A program made the position numbers and the translations under genes. The notes beneath the pieces are model-generated. The model was not told where the DNA came from and did not search any database. It saw only the letters and a list, made by a program, of their open reading frames with translations. 9,127 bases of DNA from Janthinobacterium lividum (GTDB taxonomy: Bacteria > Pseudomonadota > Gammaproteobacteria > Burkholderiales > Burkholderiaceae_D). The stretch spans positions 1 to 9,127 of the forward strand of contig CAMBDR010000118.1 of the NCBI GenBank assembly GCA_945864765.1. Direction: 5' to 3'. Positions 1 through 6,114 of the stretch are shown here, one piece after another; position 1 is the stretch's first letter, and the number at the start of each line of letters is the position of its first letter.

Positions 1-198
1 ATGATTGCGGCTCAATCCATGGAGGGCCTGGAGGTGGTGTTGCCCACACTGCAAAGCCAGCAAAAAATTCTCGTCACGCTTGAATTAAATCAACAAATTT
101 TGGCAGTTGAAGCCGAGCTGGCAAACAACCGAAAACACTTTAACGAACAAGCCCTGCTGCAATTTGCCCGGCACAGCGAGATGCAGGTTGCCGCATGA
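1..198 (+). CDS. Partial type I restriction-modification specificity (S) subunit-like protein, C-terminal end
   Basis: Only the last 65 residues are in the window. The reading frame is open to base 1, so the ATG there is probably an internal methionine. The stretch GLEVVLPTLQSQQKILVTLE resembles the segment that closes a target-recognition domain in HsdS proteins, where a short hydrophobic strand and a 'P-L-x-x-Q-x-x-I' motif lead into a long helix. Here the helix is roughly residues 16-55 (QQKILV...LLQFAR). In HsdS, such helices set the spacing between the two recognition domains and contact the M subunits. The TGA stop at 196-198 lies inside the start of the next gene (ATGA overlap), so the two are probably translationally coupled. 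The neighbouring HsdM-family gene supports the assignment. The fragment is short, so another protein with an S-like recognition domain is possible. Confidence 0.6.
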   Translation: MIAAQSMEGLEVVLPTLQSQQKILVTLELNQQILAVEAELANNRKHFNEQALLQFARHSEMQVAA

Positions 199-1751
199 CC
201 AGGGACGATGGCCTTCACGCCAGTGTGTGGGCGGCCTGTGAAGCGTTTCGCGGTGATATGTCCTGGACAGAATGCCGCGACCATGCGCTGGCACTGATCT
301 TCGTTAAATATATGAGCGACGTTTGGCATAAGATGTATGCGCAAAGCATTAGCGTGTTTGGGAACGTGGACGGGCAAACCGACGATCTGATACGCCGCGC
401 CATGATCCGGTTCCGCTTTTACTTGCCAAACATAGAGGTGCATGACTTCAAAAGTGCGCGGTTGTCGGATAAATTTTTGGCCGATATTTATAGCATCAAC
501 CAACGGCGCGAAAAACCCGATATTGGCTTTATGATTGACCGCACCCTGGCCTTGCTGGAAGAAACCAATGCCCCCAAGCTCAATAACCTGTTCCAGCACC
601 TGCGTTTTAATGGCGAAGTGGTACTCGGTTATGGGACACGCGCCATAATGCGCTTGCGCACATTGCTCTTGTTTCTTGCGGAACTGGACATGCGCGCACA
701 AATGTGGGCTTACCCTGCCCTTTTTTTGTTTTTAATTGAACGCTTTGCGCTGGAAAACGACAGCACCCCCGAAACCCCGCGCGAAATAGCGCGCTTGTTG
801 TTCCATTTGACCAAGCCAAGCCCCCGTGAACACGTGGCCGACCCGGTTTGTGCCAGCGCCAGTTTATTGCTGGCCGCCAGCCACTATGGTGTGCCCCTGG
901 TTTTGGCCGGGCAAGAAGCGGCGGGCAACCTGTGGGCCATTGCGCGTATGAATTTGCTGGTGCATGAAAAGGATGACAGCATCATCCAATGGGGCGATGG
1001 TTTGTGCGAACCGAAATTATTGGATGGACACCAATTGCACCAATTTGATGTGGTACTGGCCAACCCACCGCAAGACAATGCAGCATGGCTCGCAGCATGG
1101 CTCTCAGGGCAGGCAGCGCATGATGCCTGGGCACGTTTTGAGCGCGGCCTGCCCCCCAAAACGCGCGTGGATTATGCCTGGATTAGCCATTGCCTGGCCA
1201 TGACACGCCCCGGCAGTGGGCGTTTGGCGATGATTCTGCCACAAAGAATTTTGTATGGTGCGGGTGTGGAAGGCCGCATCCGCCGCCGCTTGCTGGAAGA
1301 AAATTTGCTCGATACGGTGATTTTGTTGCCTGCCGATGTATTACCCGCTGCGCCCGTGCCCATGCTGGTTTGTTTGTTTGATCGCGCCCGCGAGGCCGGT
1401 GGCGCAAGGGCGCATGTGCGCGATGTGCTGTTGATGGATGCCAGTGGCGCAATCGGCCCGAACAAGCAGTTGCGTTTATTGCCAGCCGGCCAAATTGATG
1501 AAATAGTTGTTTATGTGGCTTTTCGCCAAACCTGGGAGCCGCACTGCTACCTGGCCAGTATCGAGGAAATAGCCGCCAACGATTATGATTTGAGTTTGCC
1601 ACGCTACCTGCGTGCGCACGAACCGCACCCGGCGCGTGATTTACCCAAGGTAGCGCAAGAAATTACGACGTTGGCGCAAACTTTGCAGGGTTTGCAAAAC
1701 CAAATGGCGCAGCAACTGGCGAGCCTGATTGACGCTGCAAATGGGCGCTAA
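195..1751 (+). CDS. HsdM-family N-6 adenine DNA methyltransferase-like subunit with degenerate catalytic motifs (518 aa)
   Basis: The protein follows the HsdM plan. An N-terminal helical domain (about residues 8-150) contains ACEAFRGDMSWTECRDHALALIFVKYMSD-type sequence. The methyltransferase domain (about 180-480) has recognisable family landmarks: AGQEAAGNLWAIARMNL, the WGDGL segment, FDVVLANPP, GSGRLAMILPQRILYGAGVEGRIRRRLLEE, and a C-terminal IEEIAANDYDLSLPRYL. In active members these subunits bind SAM and methylate adenine as part of M2S. Here the key motifs are changed. Motif X reads E193-T-P instead of F/Y-T-P. Motif I is D216-P-V-C-A-S-A-S, with the glycines replaced by alanine. Motif IV is N290-P-P-Q instead of NPP followed by an aromatic. 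I infer weak or absent catalysis. The frame is uninterrupted and of ordinary family length, so it is not an obvious pseudogene. It starts inside the stop codon of the S-like gene and has no clear ribosome binding site of its own. That S-before-M order is less usual than M-S. Confidence 0.88.
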   Translation: MTRDDGLHASVWAACEAFRGDMSWTECRDHALALIFVKYMSDVWHKMYAQSISVFGNVDGQTDDLIRRAMIRFRFYLPNIEVHDFKSARLSDKFLADIYSINQRREKPDIGFMIDRTLALLEETNAPKLNNLFQHLRFNGEVVLGYGTRAIMRLRTLLLFLAELDMRAQMWAYPALFLFLIERFALENDSTPETPREIARLLFHLTKPSPREHVADPVCASASLLLAASHYGVPLVLAGQEAAGNLWAIARMNLLVHEKDDSIIQWGDGLCEPKLLDGHQLHQFDVVLANPPQDNAAWLAAWLSGQAAHDAWARFERGLPPKTRVDYAWISHCLAMTRPGSGRLAMILPQRILYGAGVEGRIRRRLLEENLLDTVILLPADVLPAAPVPMLVCLFDRAREAGGARAHVRDVLLMDASGAIGPNKQLRLLPAGQIDEIVVYVAFRQTWEPHCYLASIEEIAANDYDLSLPRYLRAHEPHPARDLPKVAQEITTLAQTLQGLQNQMAQQLASLIDAANGR

Positions 1752-1811
1752 GCCAATTCATCGGGTAAAAGCAAAACCCTGAACGAGCTCATTGAGTGAG
1801 CCAATCTAAGG

Positions 1812-1831
1812 GGTGGGCACGGGTGCCCGCC
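1812..1831. other. GC-rich hairpin in the intergenic region after the HsdM-like gene
   Basis: GGTGGGCA (1812-1819) can pair with TGCCCGCC (1824-1831) around the loop CGGG, giving an 8-bp stem with one G-T wobble. A smaller hairpin, GCTCA/TGAGC, sits just upstream at 1787-1801. Neither is followed by a T-run on either strand, so they are not textbook intrinsic terminators. The stem could still slow or end transcription of the restriction-modification operon, or it could be a dispersed repeat. The remainder of 1752-1979 shows no coding potential I would support. Confidence 0.3.
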
Positions 1832-1906
1832 AACGCATGGCCGGGTGTTGGCCTCATTCCAGAACTGCACCACAGGTCAAAAAAATATTCCACCAAATGC
1901 GCCTTG

Positions 1907-1933
1907 CCTGAAAGCATCAAGTATGATGGATGA
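1907..1933 (+). promoter_or_regulatory. Conserved leader element, copy 1 (upstream of the first sensor kinase)
   Basis: This 27-base stretch matches 24 of 27 bases of the stretch at 6042-6068 before the second kinase gene. It contains TATGAT (1922-1927), one base from the consensus -10 hexamer. There are exactly 52 bases between that hexamer and the ATG at 1980, and the same 52 before the ATG of the second gene. I see no convincing -35 at 16-18 bases. The dyad that is perfect in copy 2 is imperfect here (CTTGCCTGA against TCAAGTATG, with two mismatches and a wobble). It could be a promoter with operator or a duplicated leader. The conservation is seen directly; the function is inferred. Confidence 0.45.
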
Positions 1934-1979
1934 TGGGTAAGCATGGTTGGGTGTGTTTTTGCTTGAGAGTCGGCGCAAC

Positions 1980-4900
1980 ATGAAAGCTTCCGGGATTACC
2001 ATTTTGTGCAAATCAGGATTGCGCATCCTCATTCTGATGATGTGTTGCTGGCTTATTGCCCCGGCGCTCAAGGCGCAGGACTTTCCCTTTACCCAACCAC
2101 AGTTTGAACGCGTGAGTGATGCCGAAACCCTGGATAACCAACCCATCACCGCACTGGCTCAGGATGCGCGCGGCTTGCTCTGGATCGGCACGCAAAAGGG
2201 CTTGATCCGTTACGACGGTTACCGGTTTCGCAGATTTGTCCATCATGCCAACGACCCATTCTCGCTGGCGGGTGATTACGTGTATTCTTTGTGGGCCGGG
2301 CCAGACGGGCGGATTTGGGTGGGTAGCGCCAGCGACGGCATCTCGGTATTTGATCCGGGCACGGAGCGCTTCGAGCCGATCCACCACGATGCAAAAGTGC
2401 CGCACAGCCTGAGTGCGGGCAGGATTTGGGCCATCACCGGGGATAATGACGGCGGAATCTGGGTTGCCACCGAGCAGGGCCTGGATTATCGGCCCCAATC
2501 CGGCCCGGGCTTTATCCATTTCAGACATGGCAGTAGCCCGAACAGCCTCTTGGCTAACCACGTAAAAAGCTTGCTATGGGATAAAACAGGTCGCCTGTGG
2601 GTAGGCAGCAACCGTGGCTTACAACGCATGGCCAAGGACGGTAAAAGCTTCGCCACCATTGTCACGGGCAAAAGTGTGGAAACCCTGTTTCAGGCGCAGG
2701 ATGGCAAGCTGTGGTTGGGTAGCGCCGAGCACGGTGCGGCCTGGCTGATGCCGGATGGCGACGCGTCTGGCCCAGCCCCGCCCGCACCCGAGCTACACTG
2801 GCTGCCTTTGGGGCAACTCAGTCACCCCTGGGTTATGGGCATTGCACAGGTGCAAACCGGGCAAATCTGGCTGGCAACCCGGGGCGGCGTCAGTGTGGTG
2901 GCTGCCAGTGACGGCCGATTGCTGCAAACCTTGCGCCATGATGCATCGCTACCCGGTAGTTTGGCGCTCGATTCGGTCAAACCGATGTTGCTCGACCATG
3001 CCGGCTGGCTGTGGCTTGGCACCTGGGGTGGTGGCTTACAGCGCATCAATACCAACAACACCATGCTGCGTGTGCTAAGGCATAGCCCAAAGCAGCCCAC
3101 TGGCCTGAGCCACCCGGATATCCGCAGCATACTGGAACTGGCCAATGGTCAATTGCTATTTGGCAGCGATGGCAACGGGATCGATATTTTTGACCGCCAA
3201 CGCGGACTGGTCGGTGCTTATCGGCCACGCCGGGGTGATGGCCCGCCGACCCCAAGCGACACACTGCCGGATGGAACCGTTTTTGCACTGGCCCAAAGCG
3301 CCGATGGCACCATCTGGGCTGGCACCCGCCAGGCTGGCCTGGTGCGCAAAAGCCCTGGCAGCAGTGCCTGGTTGGCGGTGCCGGGTTTGCCCGGCGTACA
3401 GGTGGTCAAGCTGCTGGTCAGCCGTGACGGCAGCCTATGGGCAGGCACCAATCACGGCGTGGCGCGCTGGCGAGCAAAGAGGCAGATGGCAGCGCCCGAA
3501 TCAGCATCAGCATCAGCATCAGCGTCAGCACCAGCACCAGCGCGCTTTGAAACCATCAGCGATGCACAGGGCAAGCCGATGCAAGGCTTTGTGAATGCCA
3601 TGGCAGAAGACGAACAAGGGCGCATCTGGATAGGCACGCGCAGCGGTTTATGGTTGCATGATCCAGGACGGCCAGGCTTGATTGCCATTCCCGCCGCACC
3701 AGAGCAGCCTGACGGCTTGATTTCCGACTATATTGCCGGCCTGTTGTTTGACAGCCATGGCCGCCTCTGGCTCAGCACCGACAAGGGCTTGGCGCGTTTG
3801 CAAAATTGGGATGGCAAGCGGGCCCGGTTTGAACATATCAGCACCCTGCTGGGCCAACCTGACAAAGCCCTGGGTGCAAGTTTAATGGAAGACCAGGCAG
3901 GCCGAATTTGGACCGGCGGCGAGATCATGGAGCCAGCCACCATGCGCATTGCTCCCATCACCCAGGCAGACGGCATGGATATTGGTGCAAGCTGGAGTCG
4001 TTCCTATGCCAAAACCCGTGACGGTTTGCTGTTTTTTGGCGGCACGCAAGGGGTGGCAATCATCGATCCACGCCGCTATCAAGCCTATGACACTATCCCG
4101 CCCGTGGTGGCCGTGGCCTTAAGCATCAATGGCCAAACCACACCCTTGGGGCCGTTGGCAGGTCAACCAAAAAATTCACCCGCCAGGCCAGCAGCGGCCA
4201 TGCCCACACTCGCCTCCCTCACCCTGACTCCGGAACAACGCAGCTTCGCCCTGGAATTTTCCGCCCTCGATTATGCCGAACCCAAGAAAAACCGCTACCA
4301 ATACCGCCTCATCGGCTACGAAAACGACTGGATCAGTGCCGATGCCGATCATCGCAGCGCCGCCTATGGCAATTTACCGCCGGGTGCTTACACCCTGGTG
4401 GTCAAGGGTAGCAATCGGCTGGGCGAGTTTAGTGCGCAAGAATTGCGCATTGCAATTCAGGTTTTGCCCGCATGGTGGCAAAGCTTCTGGTTTCGGGCCT
4501 TGCTATTGCTGGTGTTGGGTAGTGCAATCCATGGTGGCATGCGCTGGCGCGTGCGAGGCTTGCGCAAAAAGGCACTGGCCTTACAAAATTTGGTCGCGGC
4601 GCGCACGGCGGATATTCTCAATCTGAGCAAAATCGGCCAGGATTTAACCGCCACGCTGGACGTTGAGCAAGCCTTCAAGCGGGTCAGGGAACAAGTTAGC
4701 GCGCGGCTGGACGCGTATGTGTTTTCCATCGCCGTGTATGACGAAGCGACAGCGCAAATCAGGTTTGTTTATGAAATCGAAAATCAGCAACGCGTGCCCA
4801 CCAACACCTTGAGCATGAGCGAGCATAACCGCCCGGCGGTTTGGTGCGTGCGCGAGCAGCGCGAGTTGGCCGTCCCAACCTTGCTCGGTTTGCTGGACTA

Positions 4901-6020
4901 TATTGACACCATTTTGCCGCCGATTGCAGGCGATCAAATGGAATCGGTGGTCTATTTACCCTTGCTGGTGGAACAGCGCGTCATCGGCTGCCTCTCGGTG
5001 CAAAGCCCGAGGCAATACGCCTACAACCCGGACCAACTCGAATTTTTACGCGTGCTGGCCAGTTACACCGCGATTGCGCTCTCCAATTCCGGTGCCCATG
5101 CCGACCTGGCCAAATCCCATGCCAGCCTGGCCGCCACCCACAGCGAATTAACTGCGGCCCACAGCGAACTGGCAGCCACCCATCAACATCTGCAAGAAAC
5201 CCAGCAGCAACTGCTGTTGCAAGAGAAAATGGCCGGCCTTGGCACGCTCACCGCCGGGGTTGCGCACGAGATTAACAACCCCACCCATTTTGCCCACGTG
5301 GCAGCGCAGATTTTACAGATGGAAATTGCCGAATTTGAGCAATTCCTGGCCAGTCTGGTCGATGGCGAGGGAGATGCGGGACAAGAGATTTTGCAAGCCT
5401 TCCGTGCGCGCTTTGCCCGGCTGGAAAGCAATGTCAGCACGGTGTTACACGGCACCGAGCGCATCAGCAGCATCGTCAAGGATTTGCGCGCCTTTTCCCG
5501 GCTTGATGAGTCGGACCGAAAAACGGTGCGCATCTCGGAATGCCTGCTCTCCACCGTTAATCTGGTGCGTACCAGCTGGCAGGAACAGGTGGAATTCATC
5601 ACCGAATTTGGCGACGACCCGGAACTGGAATGTTGGCCCGCGCTACTGAATCAAGTGTTTATGAATTTGCTGGTCAATGGCTGCCAGGCGATTGCGGAAA
5701 AATATCAACATCAACATAAGCATCAACATAAGCAGCGCGGCAAGCTATCGCTGCGCTTGCGTATTAGCGCGGCTGGGGATGCTCTGGAGATTGATTTTGA
5801 GGATAACGGCAGCGGCATCGACCCCGCCATCCACGCGCGGATTATGGAACCCTTCTTTACCACCAAAGAAGTGGGTTCCGGCAGTGGGCTGGGGCTTTCC
5901 ACCGCGTTTGGTATTGTGAAAAAACATGGCGGCACGCTAGAATTTAGCTCGGTGCCGGGTGAGGGCAGTTGTTTTACCGTCAAGCTGCCGTTGTTGGCCA
6001 CTGAAGGTTGCGGTAAATAG
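1980..6020 (+). CDS. Membrane sensor histidine kinase with two periplasmic propellers, Y_Y_Y, GAF and HATPase domains (1346 aa)
   Basis: The likely role is a membrane sensor that reads an extracytoplasmic signal, autophosphorylates and passes phosphate to a response regulator not seen here. Residues 1-33 form a signal peptide, with cleavage likely after ALKA before QDF. Fourteen propeller motifs of the type GRxWxGTxxGL lie between about residues 65 and 695, enough for two seven-bladed propellers. The Y_Y_Y domain is at about 765-832 (KNRYQYRLIGYENDW to LPAWW). A transmembrane helix follows at about 836-858, then a GAF domain at about 888-1037. A heptad coiled coil at 1040-1080 leads to the H-box, with phosphoacceptor H1096 in AGVAHEINNP. 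The ATPase domain shows N1233 in the N-box, D1275-N-G-S-G, the PFFTTK segment, and G1299-SGSGLGL. It ends after the HATPase, with no receiver or HTH domain. The ATG at 1980 is chosen over the in-frame TTG at 1947. It gives MKA followed by a signal peptide, as in the paralogue, and has GAGAG 10 bases upstream. Confidence 0.96.
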   Translation: MKASGITILCKSGLRILILMMCCWLIAPALKAQDFPFTQPQFERVSDAETLDNQPITALAQDARGLLWIGTQKGLIRYDGYRFRRFVHHANDPFSLAGDYVYSLWAGPDGRIWVGSASDGISVFDPGTERFEPIHHDAKVPHSLSAGRIWAITGDNDGGIWVATEQGLDYRPQSGPGFIHFRHGSSPNSLLANHVKSLLWDKTGRLWVGSNRGLQRMAKDGKSFATIVTGKSVETLFQAQDGKLWLGSAEHGAAWLMPDGDASGPAPPAPELHWLPLGQLSHPWVMGIAQVQTGQIWLATRGGVSVVAASDGRLLQTLRHDASLPGSLALDSVKPMLLDHAGWLWLGTWGGGLQRINTNNTMLRVLRHSPKQPTGLSHPDIRSILELANGQLLFGSDGNGIDIFDRQRGLVGAYRPRRGDGPPTPSDTLPDGTVFALAQSADGTIWAGTRQAGLVRKSPGSSAWLAVPGLPGVQVVKLLVSRDGSLWAGTNHGVARWRAKRQMAAPESASASASASAPAPARFETISDAQGKPMQGFVNAMAEDEQGRIWIGTRSGLWLHDPGRPGLIAIPAAPEQPDGLISDYIAGLLFDSHGRLWLSTDKGLARLQNWDGKRARFEHISTLLGQPDKALGASLMEDQAGRIWTGGEIMEPATMRIAPITQADGMDIGASWSRSYAKTRDGLLFFGGTQGVAIIDPRRYQAYDTIPPVVAVALSINGQTTPLGPLAGQPKNSPARPAAAMPTLASLTLTPEQRSFALEFSALDYAEPKKNRYQYRLIGYENDWISADADHRSAAYGNLPPGAYTLVVKGSNRLGEFSAQELRIAIQVLPAWWQSFWFRALLLLVLGSAIHGGMRWRVRGLRKKALALQNLVAARTADILNLSKIGQDLTATLDVEQAFKRVREQVSARLDAYVFSIAVYDEATAQIRFVYEIENQQRVPTNTLSMSEHNRPAVWCVREQRELAVPTLLGLLDYIDTILPPIAGDQMESVVYLPLLVEQRVIGCLSVQSPRQYAYNPDQLEFLRVLASYTAIALSNSGAHADLAKSHASLAATHSELTAAHSELAATHQHLQETQQQLLLQEKMAGLGTLTAGVAHEINNPTHFAHVAAQILQMEIAEFEQFLASLVDGEGDAGQEILQAFRARFARLESNVSTVLHGTERISSIVKDLRAFSRLDESDRKTVRISECLLSTVNLVRTSWQEQVEFITEFGDDPELECWPALLNQVFMNLLVNGCQAIAEKYQHQHKHQHKQRGKLSLRLRISAAGDALEIDFEDNGSGIDPAIHARIMEPFFTTKEVGSGSGLGLSTAFGIVKKHGGTLEFSSVPGEGSCFTVKLPLLATEGCGK
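3501..3542 (+). repeat. In-frame hexanucleotide repeat (TCAGCA-type, 7 units) encoding Ser-Ala/Pro-Ala
   Basis: Seven consecutive 6-base units vary around TCAGCA (third bases and the first base drift to TCAGCG, CCAGCA and CCAGCG). They encode SASASASASAPAPA at about residues 508-521 of the first kinase, between propeller motifs 10 and 11. The unit length is a multiple of three, so slippage would change linker length without breaking the frame. The second kinase has no such repeat at the equivalent place, where it reads HPTTQPPHPARKGDPAEPPA. Confidence 0.9.
5097..5201 (+). repeat. Five 21-bp units encoding His-led heptads of the GAF-to-kinase coiled coil
   Basis: Five successive 21-base units begin with CAT or CAC and encode HADLAKS, HASLAAT, HSELTAA, HSELAAT and HQHLQET (residues 1040-1074), followed by a sixth looser heptad QQQLLLQ. 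Leucine falls at the same position of each heptad, as expected for a coiled-coil signalling helix joining the GAF domain to the H-box at H1096. Third-codon bases differ between units, so the repeat is old or constrained at protein level. The second kinase is cut off before this point, so its version cannot be compared here. Confidence 0.88.
5703..5735 (+). repeat. Short in-frame CAACAT/AAGCAT repeat inside the HATPase domain
   Basis: Hexanucleotide units (CAACAT, CAACAT, AAGCAT, CAACAT, AAGCAG) encode QHQHKHQHKQ after Y1242 of the first kinase. The tract lies just after the N-box (N1233) and before the strand leading to the DNGSG motif (D1275). This corresponds to a variable loop between the N-box helix and the next strand, so a length change there is likely tolerated. 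It is a basic, histidine-rich insert of low complexity. Confidence 0.82.
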
Positions 6021-6037
6021 ATCCCTCCACGTTGTAC

Positions 6038-6068
6038 CATACCTGAATGCATCAGGTATGATGGCTGA
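6038..6068 (+). promoter_or_regulatory. Conserved leader element, copy 2, with a perfect 9-bp inverted repeat (upstream of the second sensor kinase)
   Basis: CATACCTGA (6038-6046) and TCAGGTATG (6052-6060) form a perfect inverted repeat around ATGCA. The right arm overlaps a TATGAT hexamer (6057-6062). TTGTAC at 6032-6037 could act as a -35 with a long 19-base spacer. Bases 6042-6068 match the element before the first kinase at 24 of 27 positions, and the spacing to the start codon is identical (52 bases after TATGAT). The symmetry fits a dimeric regulator binding over a promoter. A stem-loop in a read-through transcript is also possible, but no T-run follows, so a terminator is unlikely. Confidence 0.5.
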
Positions 6069-6114
6069 CATAACCACGGGTTCGGCTTGTTCCGCGCCAA
6101 AGAGACGAGGCGCC

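Noticed and set aside
90..701. A 203-codon antisense open frame opposite the S/HsdM genes
   Set aside because: It lies wholly opposite two recognisable coding regions and its translation shows no familiar domain. Long antisense frames are expected opposite moderately high-G+C genes.
1812..1831. Rho-independent terminator for the restriction-modification operon
   Set aside because: The stem is strong but no T-run follows it, so it is listed only as a hairpin.
1947..1979. In-frame TTG start at 1947 for the first kinase, adding 11 residues
   Set aside because: The ATG at 1980 places the signal peptide at the N-terminus, matches the paralogue's MKA start and preserves the 52-base leader spacing. 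The extension (GVFLLESRRN) has no counterpart in the paralogue.
2013..2561. A 182-codon antisense open frame under the first kinase
   Set aside because: It mirrors the signal peptide and propeller coding strand, and a similar antisense frame appears under the second kinase (6052-6387), as expected for a shadow of conserved coding sequence.
3501..3542. CRISPR-like or mobile-element repeat
   Set aside because: The repeats are contiguous 6-base units without spacers and keep the reading frame. No transposase, terminal inverted repeats or target-site duplication was seen anywhere in the window.
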